From Epiperipatus broadwayi (Eukaryota > Onychophora > Udeonychophora > Euonychophora > Peripatidae): a stretch of 64,000 nucleotides of DNA. Both the position numbers and the translations under genes were made by a program. Every line of letters begins with the position of its first letter. The first letter of the stretch is position 1. The stretch lies in the NCBI GenBank assembly GCA_028023455.1, contig JAQFVV010012422.1, positions 7,127,710-7,191,709 of the forward strand, read 5' to 3'. The notes beneath the pieces are model-generated. The model was not told where the DNA came from and ran no database searches. It saw only the letters and a list, made by a program, of their open reading frames with translations. Of the stretch, positions 1 through 9,965 are shown piece by piece.

Positions 1-184
1 AGTAATAAGAGGATTCCTTTTATTGCTGCATAAATTCTATATCTTGTATGGGTCAGAGGTTATTCATTTATTATTTAACACTCGCAAAAAGCGTTTGCAA
101 AAATTTGGTTTGAAAAAAGCCGATATGAATGTGATTACAATTGTATACAGACGCTATAAAAAATAAATGCTGATTTACATATTT

Positions 185-1110
185 ATTATATGAAAACAGG
201 GTTAATTTCTTTATCAATCCCTTTCTTTTCTTTGCTTCATTTATCAATTTTTTCTCCCATTCATCCAAGCAATTTTACTTATTACTCAAGATGATTTCCA
301 AATAACTATATCTATTCACCACACTTAACTTTATATCCCCCAATAAGAAATCTTTGTCTTCTCTTTCCCCAGTATTCACTATCATTATATTTAATTTTTC
401 TTCACTAAATTTAATCCCCATATCTTTACCCACCCTTGCGCATGTCCTCAGCATAACTTCCATATCTTCTCTTTCTTCTGCACACAAAAAACATCATCAG
501 CAAAAAAAAGACCCGACACTGTATATACTCTCTTGCCACCTATTAATGGTATCTCTATCCCTCTTCCTAGTCTTTCTATTGCTCTATCCATTTTACTCAA
601 ATACAACACAAACAAAATAGGTGACATAGGGCATCCTTGCCTCAGTCCCACCCCATTTTTAACTTTAACTGATTCTATATCCCCTAATTGGTATGTATAG
701 TAATTATTTTCATATAATTTCTTAATAACACCCACTAAAGCTTCATCCATTCCCAGATTTGCTAAACTTCTCCATAATCTATTTTTATTCACTCTATCAT
801 ATGCCTTCTCTATATCTATAAAACTCATATGTAACTGTCTACCTGAATTTCTACTCATATCTATAAGTTGTGTAACTACAAATAAACTATCTCCTATACG
901 CCTATCTGACTTAAAACCTCCTTGCATTTCCCCCACTACATTATTTTCTTCCATCCATTTTGCAACTCTTCCAGCTACCATATATGAAAAAACCTTATAT
1001 AAAACTGATGTTACTGCTATTGGTCTATAATTATTTAACTTTCTATGACCCTTATTCATTCTGAATGTTACTCCTCCTAGTGAGAAATTGTTAAAATAAT
1101 CAGGAACAGT
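185..1110 (-). mobile_element. LINE family A, reverse transcriptase fragment (frameshifted)
   Basis: A non-LTR retrotransposon RT domain. The minus-strand frame 1059-448 shows RT landmarks in order: NNYRPIAV, a GGF motif, FIDIEKAYDRV (RT motif A), RQGCPMSPILF, and the catalytic FFADD box near position 500. Just after FADD the frame shifts, and the thumb continues in the frame 487-275, then past a stop to about 185. From about 185 to 487 it matches, nearly base for base, the plus-strand copy starting at 50340, which fixes order and family. The copy lacks the C-terminal Cys/His region, so it breaks off internally at about 185. The breaks make it a dead copy. Clade assignment beyond 'LINE' is not attempted. 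Confidence 0.9.
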
Positions 1111-1417
1111 TAATCTCTTTGGAGGTCGTGTATTATTTGAGCTACCAGAAGTGACAGATGATGGCCTTCCATCCAGAAATTTTTATCTCTACTAAGGCAT
1201 TAAAAAATCTATTTTAGTGTGTTTTTTTTTTTTTTTGAAAATCAGTAATATTTAAATTATATTGTCTTTAATACTTTAGTTTTCTGTAGTGTTATACTAA
1301 TTTTACAATTATCTTATTTCCATAATTTTCCATTTACAAAATTAGTAGAAATATAGTATTATATATTATTTAAATAGCAAGTATAATAATCCTCAAGGTT
1401 AAATGGGTTTGAAGCAT

Positions 1418-1570
1418 CATTAAAAACCAGTCATCACTTAGGCAATCCCAATATCAATAACAATCAACAATTTCAAACTGTTGTTAAAAGGTGGTTGCCT
1501 TGACAACAATTTGAAATTGTTGATTGTTATTGATAGTGGGATTGAATGTGTGTTGAGTGGTTTTTAATGA
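1418..1570. repeat. Fold-back MITE-like element, family 1 (copy 1)
   Basis: Two arms of about 68 bp (1418-1485 and 1502-1570) are inverted copies: the left starts TCATTAAAAACCAG and the right ends TGGTTTTTAATGA, separated by about 16 bp. A relative at 61699-61882 shares the left flank (AAATGGGTTT) and the AATAACAATCAACAAT core, so this is a dispersed family. No coding capacity is seen. Confidence 0.8.
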
Positions 1571-2066
1571 TTATTGTATATTAGAACGACTGTATATAGT
1601 GTTTCACATATCTAAAAATAGTTTATTAGTAGTTAAATTGTTTTATTTATCACTATTATCTTTTCTACAAGATTCATGTGCCTCACCCATATTAATCTAT
1701 TTTCTTATCCCATTTACCTTTGTGAATATTGTGGTAAATGGTCACTCAAAGATAGTGCTAATTTTTACAATTTGGAACCTTGACTGAACAGTTACTTGTA
1801 ACATTTTTGAAAATATGGGGTTCTAAATTGAGAGAATAGATTTATAAACTATTTGGAATTGGATAACCAATATATAGCTAATTTGTGTCTATTTAAAAAT
1901 AAACTCTTCTGATAAAAATATTATAACCAATAGAAACTTTATGTTGACGTTTTTATTTCCGGATATTTGACAAAAAAAAAAATGCTTGACCCAGTTATTT
2001 TATATGTAATAAGAACATTTTCTGTATAAACCATGATTGATAAAAGTGAAATGGCGAGGCACTCAC

Positions 2067-2217
2067 GGTGAGGACTATTTTTGCTCCACAGTCAAATGTT
2101 GATCCTGCTTTTGACCCTCTTGCAGATTTCCAAACTAATGTCTTTGTACTGCTTACTTTCATTTCGTATTTTCTGATGTTGTTACTGATCTGGTGATTCT
2201 CAGACTGATGATAGCTA
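2067..2217 (-). CDS. Candidate internal coding exon of an unidentified minus-strand gene
   Basis: On the minus strand a pyrimidine-rich tract ending in AACAG precedes position 2217, and the exon closes at ACC|GTGAGT (GT at 2066-2065). The 151-nt exon is open throughout. It needs one base to complete its first codon and ends on a codon boundary. This phase fits the 29-nt first exon at 6261-6233, whose last two bases CC join this T to give Pro. The encoded peptide is hydrophilic, with segments such as NNIRKYEMKVSS and SARGSKAGSTFDCGAK; I do not recognise it. The plus strand is also open here (2050-2196) and could encode a hydrophobic C-terminus, so the strand is not certain. Confidence 0.45.
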
Positions 2218-3330
2218 CTGTTAAAGGCAAACATACGTCTTTATTAATATATTTGATTGATTTTTCAAAAATAAAAATTTTATCAAAATAATGAATATAT
2301 ATATTCAATCATTCAGAGGTCATGTGACCTTCAAGCAATAAAAGTGCTGAAGTTTCATTCAGATACTTTTAGTTCTTGGCTCTATCTCTCTATCACTTTA
2401 TTAAACTACAGAAAAAAATATATTAAACATGCGCAAGCGCACGCACACACACAAAATATTAACAAATTTATTAGAAAACTTTTAGACTTCATTTATTTAA
2501 AATAGATTAATCATTTAACAGTCCCATCTAGTTTAAACTAATTTTTTTTATCTTATTCAGCTGAGAATCTGTGAGGAACTGACATTTATATAAACTCATA
2601 GGCTCAACCAATGAGTCCAAATTTGGCAGATTTGAGGTGCCATGGTTAAGTGTGGAATTTTTCATCTAGTGACTGCACTTCTCATCTTATAGTGTAGCAT
2701 GTATTGAGTTGTGCATCTTTTTCTTCTTTAACAGTTTTTATAAGAAGGATTACATCTTACTTCTTAAATTTTCCTTGCTTATTTCCTTATATTTGAATTT
2801 GCAAGGATAATCTAACAGTTAATCATTGTCATGACAATAACAAACATCATTTCAAACCATGCAAGAGAAAACAATCAAACTATTTTCTAATGGAATTACT
2901 TGAGTGATGGAAGTACTTCAGGTTTAAAGGTATTTAACATAAACATGTTAATTTGTATTAGATGCAGCTAGAGTAAAGATATTTGGATATCCAGATGCTA
3001 CTATGACAGGAAAAATAATCTGATGCTGTAATCTGTAATGTGCAGAGTTTGAATCAAGAAAAGTTTATTTTCATTGCATATTCAACAACTTGCAAGAAAG
3101 TTAATGATGAAGGCAGAATGTATGGGGAGATTTGAGATCAAAAAATGTATTGTCTATTATTCAGATCATAGAGATCACTAAACATCACATGATCACCATC
3201 TCTTATACTAGCACATAATTGTTGTAAACAAAGGCAAAACTCTCTATACAGTAGTGCCACCCTATGCCAACCAGAGTAATCAATGGATGCCAGAAGACTT
3301 GTGCATAAAATCCCTATCTAGTGCCTACTC

Positions 3331-3390
3331 ATCCAATATCTGCAGACTAGTTTCTGGCTTGTGGCCATCATCAGTGAGGAGCCTTGGATC
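3331..3390 (-). ncRNA. Hammerhead ribozyme, type I (family C, copy 1)
   Basis: On the minus strand the core CUGAUGA lies at 3374-3368. It is followed by stem II UGGC/GCCA with loop CACAA and then GAAA at 3354-3351. Helix III is the short palindrome ACUAGU, and the cleavage triplet is GUC, with the cut between 3345 and 3344. The outer part of stem I pairs AUCCAA with UUGGAU. The inner part is weakened because this copy has UGCAG where the sister copy has UGGGG. The palindromic helix III suggests activity as a dimer, as known for animal hammerheads with tiny helix III. Confidence 0.8.
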
Positions 3391-3779
3391 TGAGAGCACT
3401 GCACTTAGATCTTAGGATTTAATGCAACCCTCCACCTTTTAACTCTATTTTACTACAAAACTATGAGAATGAAATTGAAAACACAATATTATGTTCAATC
3501 TAAGCTCAATAGCTTATATAATCATATGGGTCTGAACTCAATTCAGTACCCATACATTTTGGTGTCTTTGGCTCTTAAACAACTATAGTCCCCACTATCC
3601 TATTAAGAAGGATTGGTGTTAAACCACTAAACATCACATGATTGCCATCTCTTATACTAGCACATAATTGTTGTAAACAAAAACAAAACTCTCCATACAG
3701 TAGTGCCACCCTGTGCCAACCAGAGTAATCAATGGATGCCAGAAGGCTTGTGCATAAAATACCTATCTAGTGCTTACTC

Positions 3780-3839
3780 ATCCAATATCCCCAGACTAGT
3801 TTCTGGCTTGTGGCCATCATCAGTGAGGAGCCTTGGATC
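3780..3839 (-). ncRNA. Hammerhead ribozyme, type I (family C, copy 2, intact)
   Basis: All conserved positions are present on the minus strand: CUGAUGA at 3823-3817, stem II UGGC-CACAA-GCCA, GAAA at 3803-3800, helix III palindrome ACUAGU, and cleavage triplet GUC with the cut between 3794 and 3793. Stem I pairs UCCUCA with UGGGGA, then after a small internal loop AUCCAA with UUGGAU. This is the best-preserved family C ribozyme in the window. Confidence 0.85.
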
Positions 3840-4474
3840 TGAGAGCAATGCACCTAGATCTTAGGATCTAATGCAACCCTCCAGCAGTCACCTTTTAACT
3901 CTACTTTACTACAAAACTATGAGAATGAAAAACAAATAATATCAGAAAATGATTTAAAATTTATAGTAAACTAAATAAGATTAGAATGAAAAGTGAAGGA
4001 ATTAATTAAAGATGAATACAAATAAAGTTTAAGATGAAATAACACAGAAAAATTAAGAGAAATCAGAAAGCAGTATAATTTCAATCAAAAAGTAAACAAA
4101 TTATTATTAAAAAAACATAAAATTTGTTATAAAAACTGACTGGGAAATTCCAAAGAGCATCCAGAAAAAAAAAAACAAACAGGATTATAGCAACACAGAA
4201 ATAGAAAAAAAGAATCTAAAAACTAGAGCTACCTTTCAGAGAATGCATGAGATCAAAGAGAAGTTTACATCATAGTGGCTTTAATAAAAAATATAAATTT
4301 TCAAGTAACTAAATTAACTAACACTAGAAATAATTGACATACAGGCTTATTATATACCTATATCAATATATGTAATATATAGGGTAAATGAGCACAGACT
4401 TTCACACGACCCACCACCCCTCCACTCTATCTCATAACACTGATACCCTTGAAGACATATATGTCGAAAAGATA

Positions 4475-4536
4475 AATAGTCACCAATATATATATTTCAT
4501 GCTAAACCATCAATCATAAATTGGTCCAGATTATCA
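4475..4536 (-). ncRNA. Degenerate hammerhead (family A, left arm)
   Basis: This occupies the same place as the intact family A ribozyme at 8537-8594. GAAA, the stem I pairing ACCAA/UUGGU and the helix III segment are kept, but CUGAUGA has decayed to UUUAUGA and stem II is mismatched. It is probably inactive. Confidence 0.55.
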
Positions 4537-4935
4537 TTTCTACACATATATGCAATAAGTGCTCAGATGTGTATTAAGATAGCCAATCTTCATACTTTAA
4601 TGGGCAGGTTTCAATCCATTTCACACTCCAACTCTTCAACCATCCAATGCATCTCTACACTATCATCGTACTTTAATGGACAGGCTTCAATCCACTCCAC
4701 ACTCCAACTCTTCAACCATCCATATATGCAATAAGTGCTCAGATATATAATAGGATAGCCAATCTTCATACTTTAATGGACAAGATTCAATCCATTTCAC
4801 ACTCCAACTCTTCACTCTTCAACCAGATGGTTGAAGAGTTGGAGAATGGAGTGGATTGAAGCCTGTCCAATAAAGTATGAAGATTGGCTATCCTATTATA
4901 TATCTGAGCACTTATTGCATATATGTGTAGAGATG

Positions 4936-4994
4936 ATAATCTGGACCAATTTATGATTGCTGGTTTAGCATGAAGTACGTATATTGGTGATTAT
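4936..4994 (+). ncRNA. Degenerate hammerhead (family A, right arm)
   Basis: Stem I pairs AUAAUC/GAUUAU and ACCAA/UUGGU exactly. Stem II is UUGCU-GGUUU-AGCAU, whose closing U10.1/U11.1 position is unpaired. Helix III is 5'-G UACGUA U-3'. CUGAUGA has become UUUAUGA and GAAA has become GAAG, so catalysis is unlikely. Confidence 0.55.
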
Positions 4995-5639
4995 TTATCT
5001 TTTCAACATATATGTCTTCAAGTGTATCAGTGTTATGAAATAGAGTGGAGAATGGTAGGTCTTGTGAAAGTCTGTTCTCATATACCTTATATATAACACT
5101 AGAGATGAAAAAAAATAAGACCAAAGATATCAACTAAGATATTTTTTAATAATATCATCTACAATGATAGGCCATCAGTAATGAAAGATGAAGTAGGATT
5201 ATTCTTGATAATACTGCCAAAAATTTAAGCCAACAGAATTAAGAAATTTTCTGAACACTAAAGAGGAATCAAGTGTCAATCAAATTGTGCCAATTAGTTG
5301 GGAATTCAATGGTTTTACAGATTATAAAACAATTTATTTTATACTAAAAAAATCTAGTCTTAATCCACATCTCACACATCAGGAAGAATTATCCAGTACA
5401 GATTAAAGTGTTAAAGTGAAAGAGAATTGTCAGATTTAGGAACTGATCTGAGACAAAAAGATTTGATTGATTTATTGTCAACAAGTGATTATTTAAATCT
5501 GGAATTTTCTCATAAAATTTTTTACCAAGGTATAAATAGGAGGTGACATTGATAATATAATGCAATGGTTGTGATTAAAATTTTTGGAAACTGGATGAGA
5601 AAAGCGACTATTAGAAAGAATAACCTGTATAATAACTGA

Positions 5640-5815
5640 AACAAAGGCTTATTATATATCTGTGTCTATATATGTAATATATAGGGTATATGAGCACAGA
5701 CTTTCACACGACCCGCCACTCTCAACTCTATCTAATAATACTGATACACTCAAGCAATATATGCTGAAAAGATAAATAATCACCAATATACGTATTTCAT
5801 GCTAAACCAGCAATG
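5640..5815. repeat. Partial family A element
   Basis: This matches the left arm of the fold-back at 4344 from its shared boundary GGCTTATTATATA. It stops inside the ribozyme stem II (GCTAAACCAGCAATG), so it keeps GAAA and helix III (AUACGUAU) but not CUGAUGA. The copy at 21812-21957 stops within the same stem. Confidence 0.75.
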
Positions 5816-6232
5816 GTTTAGTGATTAGTAATCATTTATTACTTGGTAAGGTTGGGCGTGATTTATGAACTTTGAACTCCAGCTGATATTTACCATTGCT
5901 TTAAACCAGGGAGAGCAAATAATCGAATAGTTTACTGTTTAGGGAGTTAACAACAAGTTTGAACACTGGTACCAGTTCATTTTGAGTTCAAAATGCCAAT
6001 GGATGTGAATAGATCAAGTGATAACAGGATTACAGGGAAATAATTAAACAATTTCAAAGTTTTAAAATATTCTAAGAAACATTTTCAAGGTGAGAACTTT
6101 TAGAGGATAATGGTTAAATTGAAATAGGTTATGTCTACCATTCGTGGAATAACCTATGGAAACGCTTTTGCAATGTTTGGATTAATAAATGTCACTGTTT
6201 TTAAATAAAAATAATTGAGTGCAAATCCTTAC

Positions 6233-6261
6233 GGAGGAGCGATGAAGACATTATCCATCAT
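6233..6261 (-). CDS. Candidate first coding exon of an unidentified minus-strand gene
   Basis: On the minus strand ATGATGG begins at 6261 (second ATG at 6258, with A at -3 and G at +4) and reads MMDNVFIAPP up to the donor CC|GTAAGG (GT at 6232-6231). An in-frame TAA lies 9 nt upstream of the first ATG. The exon ends in phase 2, matching the start phase of the exon at 2217-2067 and giving a 4.0-kb intron that holds the family A and C repeats. CpGs cluster from about 6230 to 6840, unlike the flanks, as expected of a promoter. A plus-strand reading (ATG at 6241, donor AAG|GTGTAC) is possible but weaker. Confidence 0.45.
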
Positions 6262-6289
6262 GACTAGCAATTACCAGGTGGCGAAGGTG

Positions 6290-6840
6290 TACATTTTTCG
6301 TTTTTTTTAAAAAAATAGATGACAATATTCAGATGATTTATTAAATATTTTTATCTGTTTATTGTTAAGAATTGTATTTTTATTTATTAAATAATTAAAT
6401 TGACAGATAATCATCAATCGCTTACACGACAACTTAACGAATTTTAATTTTCTTGAGAGTGGTTAGTTTATGATAAGTTTTAAATCTGAGCAGTAAAACC
6501 GAAGAAAAACAATGTTGTAAATCAAGAGGTTTATTTCGGTCTCAACAGACCAGCATAATGGGATATTACAGTCACGAAACCAGCTAAAATCTACAATTTA
6601 TTACTTATCATTTATAGATTGTTATTCAAAATAATTTTAGAAAAAAAAATTCACAAGTGAGAAAACAAGTGGGTGAGGGGGTGGTGAGGGAATTTTCTAC
6701 ACTAACATGTTATAATTCAAATTATACACAGTTTATAAAATTTTATTTAGCATTTTCAAATATAAAGGAATAATCAATATGAAAAAATAATAATAATTGA
6801 ATAATTCATTGTTCGGAAATTAATAAGACGTTTGAATTCC
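6290..6840 (-). promoter_or_regulatory. CpG-enriched patch, candidate promoter/5' region
   Basis: CpG dinucleotides recur here (for example ATCGCTTACACGACAAC, AACCGAAG, TTTCGGTCTC and GTCACGAAACC) while the surrounding kilobases are nearly CpG-free. The patch lies upstream of the candidate minus-strand start at 6261. No TATA box or defined factor site is claimed. Confidence 0.4.
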
Positions 6841-7053
6841 GTAAATGGCAGAGCTGGGCCACCATTCAAGTATTTGACCTCCAAAACCTGCTACTTTACA
6901 ACGTTGTACCAAACCATACAGGACTAATTAATTTTTAAAAAAATATTTAATATAATTTATAAAGGATTTGAACCCAGACTTTCAAGCTCCCTTCTGCTAT
7001 CCACTTTATCTCATATAACCGATACACATGACCTCATACATGTGAAAAAAATA

Positions 7054-7114
7054 AATGATCTCCAATACACACATTTCGTGCTGAACCAGCACTCATCAGT
7101 TGTTCCAGATCATC
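7054..7114 (-). ncRNA. Hammerhead ribozyme, type I (family A, exact core)
   Basis: The minus strand reads CUGAUGA at 7099-7093, then stem II GUGCU-GGUUC-AGCAC (5 bp), then GAAA at 7077-7074. The short helix III is A-U/G-U closed by loop GUGU, with H17 = A and the cut between 7066 and 7065. Stem I pairs GAUC/GAUC-type bases (AUGAUC with GAUCAU) and the inner ACAA with UUGG, with one mismatch. Compared with copy 1 (AUAAUC/GAUUAU) one base pair has changed on both sides. Confidence 0.85.
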
Positions 7115-7283
7115 ATCTCCCACACATGTAATAATCAGTGTCCGGTTTATATTAAGATAGCAAATCTTCAAACTTTAATAGATAGGCTTCGAACTATTCC
7201 ACCTTCCAACTCTTCAGCCATTAAAGTTTAAAGATTGGCTATCTTAATATAAGCTGATCATTGATTATATATGTGTGTGGAAC

Positions 7284-7343
7284 ATGATCTGGACCAACTG
7301 ATGAATGCTGGTTCAGCCCAAAAGAAGTATATTGGAGATCATT
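7284..7343 (+). ncRNA. Hammerhead ribozyme, partly decayed (family A, right arm)
   Basis: CUGAUGA is exact at 7298-7304 and stem I pairs AUGAUC/GAUCAU and ACCAA/UUGG. The far side reads AGCCCAAAAG in place of AGCAC-GAAA, so stem II and the GAAA box are broken. Confidence 0.6.
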
Positions 7344-8437
7344 AGTATTTTTTTACATGTGTGGCCATGTGTATTGGTTGTATGAGATAGAGTGAATAGC
7401 TAAAGCGAGCTTAAAAGACTGTGTTCAAATCCCTTATAGGTTATATCTAAAACTTCATGTATATAAATTATATTTGTATTCAGTCAAATAATATTATTTA
7501 AGTAATACTGCCAGATGCTTGGGAGGTCACTTGCCAAATGAACATCCTCTACTTTAAAAAAAATGAATGATTAATTGCTTGAGAGATCGTGTGAGAGGAT
7601 GGACTTGGATTCTGAGACTTTCAGTTTAAGCATCCCACTCTGCCAACTGTTTTAAAATCCACTGATTCTCTAAATATCATTTGACGGATATGAAGCTTTT
7701 TAAAAAAATGTAATCAGCTGGAATTAAATTGATCTGGGAACTTTTAGGTATGGAGTTCATCTCTCTATAAGTGCTCCACATTGTTATTTAAATATTCTAT
7801 AATCATAAGGCTTTTTTTTAAAATTACTGAATATAAAATTTAAAGCATATACACACATTGTATAATATATACCCAGTATCTGTACATCATGAACTCAGAT
7901 ATCCATAATTTAAAAAAAAAAACACTAAATAGAAAATAAAAAATTAGAAATTAATAAACAATTTTTTTTTACATATTTTAATTTTTTTAGACCTTAGTGC
8001 AGACACAATATGCACACGCACCCGTATATATGTGTATATTATATGCATTTTCACTATTTATATGCAGTATGCGTACACATCTATTTATATATGTATGTTA
8101 AAAATGCAAATCATATGATTAACTATTAACCATAATCTGGAATTCCTAGAGTAACTTGGAATCAAATATCATAGCCTATTATGTTAGATAAAATGCTGTG
8201 AAACACATTTGTTGACTCCAAAGAGTCTTTCACTCAAAGCCAGTTTTAACAAGAAAGACCATTCATGATATAGATAGTTTTAAAAAAAAGCCAGTATGCT
8301 CAAGCGATAAAAAAAATTATCATTGCTGGCTTGCCTTTATTTAATGACTAAACTTTTAGAAAACAAGTGCCATATTCTGTTAATTTAATTTCTATAATTG
8401 CCCTCGTCTACCTCATTTTAATTCTGCATTATAAATA

Positions 8438-8706
8438 AATATAGGGATTTGAACTCAGACTTTCAAGCACCCACCAACTATCCACACTATCTCATACAAC
8501 TGATACACATGACCACATACATGTAGAAAAGATACATAATCACCAATATACATATTTCATGCTAAACCAACAATCATCAGCTGGTCCAGATTATCATCTT
8601 CCACACATATATATAATCAGTGCTCAGTTTATATTAAGATAGCAAATCCTCACACTTTAATAGACAGGCATCAATTTACTCAAACCTCCAATTCTTCAGC
8701 CATCCA
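8438..8706. repeat. Half-length family A element
   Basis: This corresponds to one arm only (left-arm orientation), from GGGATTTGAACTCAGACTTTC to CTTCAGCCATCCAT. It contains the best family A ribozyme at 8537-8594. Confidence 0.8.
8537..8594 (-). ncRNA. Hammerhead ribozyme, type I (family A, near-intact)
   Basis: On the minus strand stem I is AUAAUC / GAUUAU plus ACCAG / UUGGU, with an unpaired UGG between the blocks on one side. The core CUGAUGA is at 8580-8574. Stem II is UUGUU-GGUUU-AGCAU, with imperfect closure, and GAAA is at 8558-8555. Helix III is A-U/A-U with loop AUGU, followed by H17 = A. All catalytic-core residues are present; the weak stem II may limit activity. Confidence 0.85.
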
Positions 8707-9965
8707 TATCATTGAAAATCTGATGATGGAAAACACCTTTTTTTTACGTTTTGCACTTCCATTCATGAATCCCATATGTTTGGAACAATAAGAAATATAA
8801 AAAGCAGTTTCAGGCATGTTACACTATGAGTTTTCAAATACTGCCATTGTTTGTTTGTTTTTTGTTTTGTTTTTTTAATTAATAATCTTAAATTGTATAA
8901 CTCGGAGTCTATTTTCTTCTGGCATGGATATTTAAAATGTCACCAAAACAATTACTGGAAATGACAAAACAGGAAATATTCTGCAAAATATAAAAGCAGA
9001 TATATTTTGCCATGTTAGTACTGGAGATTAGAACAACAATTTTGAAATTAAAATATATAGAAAAAAAAAACTTTTTTAAATGATATAAAAAATACTATAA
9101 GTGCAAGCTATATATAAGTCATGTGACATCTGACTTGTTACTATTACTATTATAAGACTATAGGTAAATAAGTTTATTGTATTAATTTCTAGAGCTAAAT
9201 AAATAATTTTAAAAATATAGTTTATATTCAATATAATTGTGAGAATGGTCTGGAATAATGTGGTTATTTTATATTCAAGCAAATGGTTTATTGCCCAGGA
9301 ATTCATATAAAATGTGAGTACTAGAAGTGATAAAGACTGAGTCACAATCTAGACCTCCAGCTCAAGATTCTAAGACTTTATTGTCACACAAATCACGTAG
9401 GAAACACTCGGTACTTATTGAGACTTTAATGCCCAATTACTTAAAAAAGGGGGGCTAGAAGGCATGATTGTCTGATGTGCTTATGACATCTAACAGTTTT
9501 CATAAATCTTGCCTGTTCTCATTACATATTACCACTGTAAAAATGAAATGGTCAGCCGCTTGGATGGACATGTGATGTACAAGCACCAGAGGAGATAAAT
9601 TGACTCCTAATTCAGAGATCTTTAATTTTCAAATTCACTATCATTACTATGTTAAAACTATCGACTTTTTATATTATTAAGTCCCCCACAACCATTCAGT
9701 GACTGGCAAATCCATTACTGGCAGAGTGTCATTTTTCCCAATATTTTCTCTACTATTAATCAATAAAAAGATTCCAATTAATTTGCAGAAATATTGGAAT
9801 TATGTGCCTAGATTAAATCCAAATTTGACACCCAGGACAATATAGCTAATTCTTGGAGTGTAGTAACATTTGTTAGCTGTAATATAAAAAAACATGCTAA
9901 GAACTATTCCAGTGATATTTGAGTCTTTTTGCTAAGCAAACTAAAAAATTACATTTAAAATCACT

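Larger units (their letters stand above)
3181..3935 (-). mobile_element. Tandem retrozyme-like repeat (family C) with two hammerhead ribozymes
   Basis: A sequence starting AACATCACATGAT at 3181 restarts at 3630, giving about 1.7 copies of a 449-450-bp unit in direct tandem. Each copy holds a type I hammerhead on the minus strand (3331-3390 and 3780-3839). Predicted cleavage falls between 3345/3344 and 3794/3793, 449 nt apart, so a minus-strand transcript through the array would release a unit-length RNA. This matches the known layout of retrozymes, non-autonomous elements that move as ribozyme-processed circular RNAs; activity here is inference. Related copies lie at 33.8-34.7, 55.4-55.6 and 58.9-59.1 kb. 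No open frame of note is present. Confidence 0.75.
4344..5105. mobile_element. Long fold-back element (family A, copy 1) with a ribozyme in each arm
   Basis: Two arms of roughly 370 bp are inverted copies around a centre near 4825 (CAACCAGATGGTTG). The left arm starts GGCTTATTATATA, a boundary shared with the partial copies at 5648 and 21812. The left arm contains an internal direct duplication of the block with TTTAATGG and CCAACTCTTCAACC. Each arm includes a degenerate hammerhead, on the minus strand in the left arm and on the plus strand in the right arm. No protein is encoded; the open frame 5133-4951 is chance. Confidence 0.8.
6950..7445. mobile_element. Fold-back element (family A, copy 2) with a ribozyme in each arm
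   Basis: Inverted arms meet near 7210. The left begins ATTTGAACCCAGACTTTC and the right ends with its complement near 7430. The left-arm ribozyme (minus strand) has an exact core; the right-arm ribozyme (plus strand) keeps CUGAUGA but has a damaged stem II/GAAA side. The arms differ from copy 1 by many substitutions, some of them compensatory in the ribozyme stems. Confidence 0.8.
7446..9960. other. A+T-rich tract, nothing identified apart from the 8.4-8.7 kb repeat
   Basis: Outside the half family A element (8438-8706) I see only A/T runs and a (TTTG)n patch at 8848-8878. The frame 9345-9076 (-) is A+T-driven and unconvincing. Confidence 0.6.

Noticed and set aside
2050-2196. Plus-strand frame with a hydrophobic C-terminal stretch (FVLLTFISYFLMLLLIW) and an acceptor-like CTCCACAG at 2091.
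   Set aside because: Could be the last exon of a small membrane protein, but no partner exon was found upstream, whereas the minus-strand reading has both splice sites and a phase-compatible first exon. Not fully excluded.
3181-3935. CRISPR-like or satellite array.
   Set aside because: Only about 1.7 copies of a 450-bp unit in eukaryotic sequence; there are no short direct repeats with unique spacers.
8717-8735. CTGATGATGGAAAAC, a hammerhead-like string.
   Set aside because: There is no room for stem II between CUGAUGA and GAAA, and no flanking pairing.
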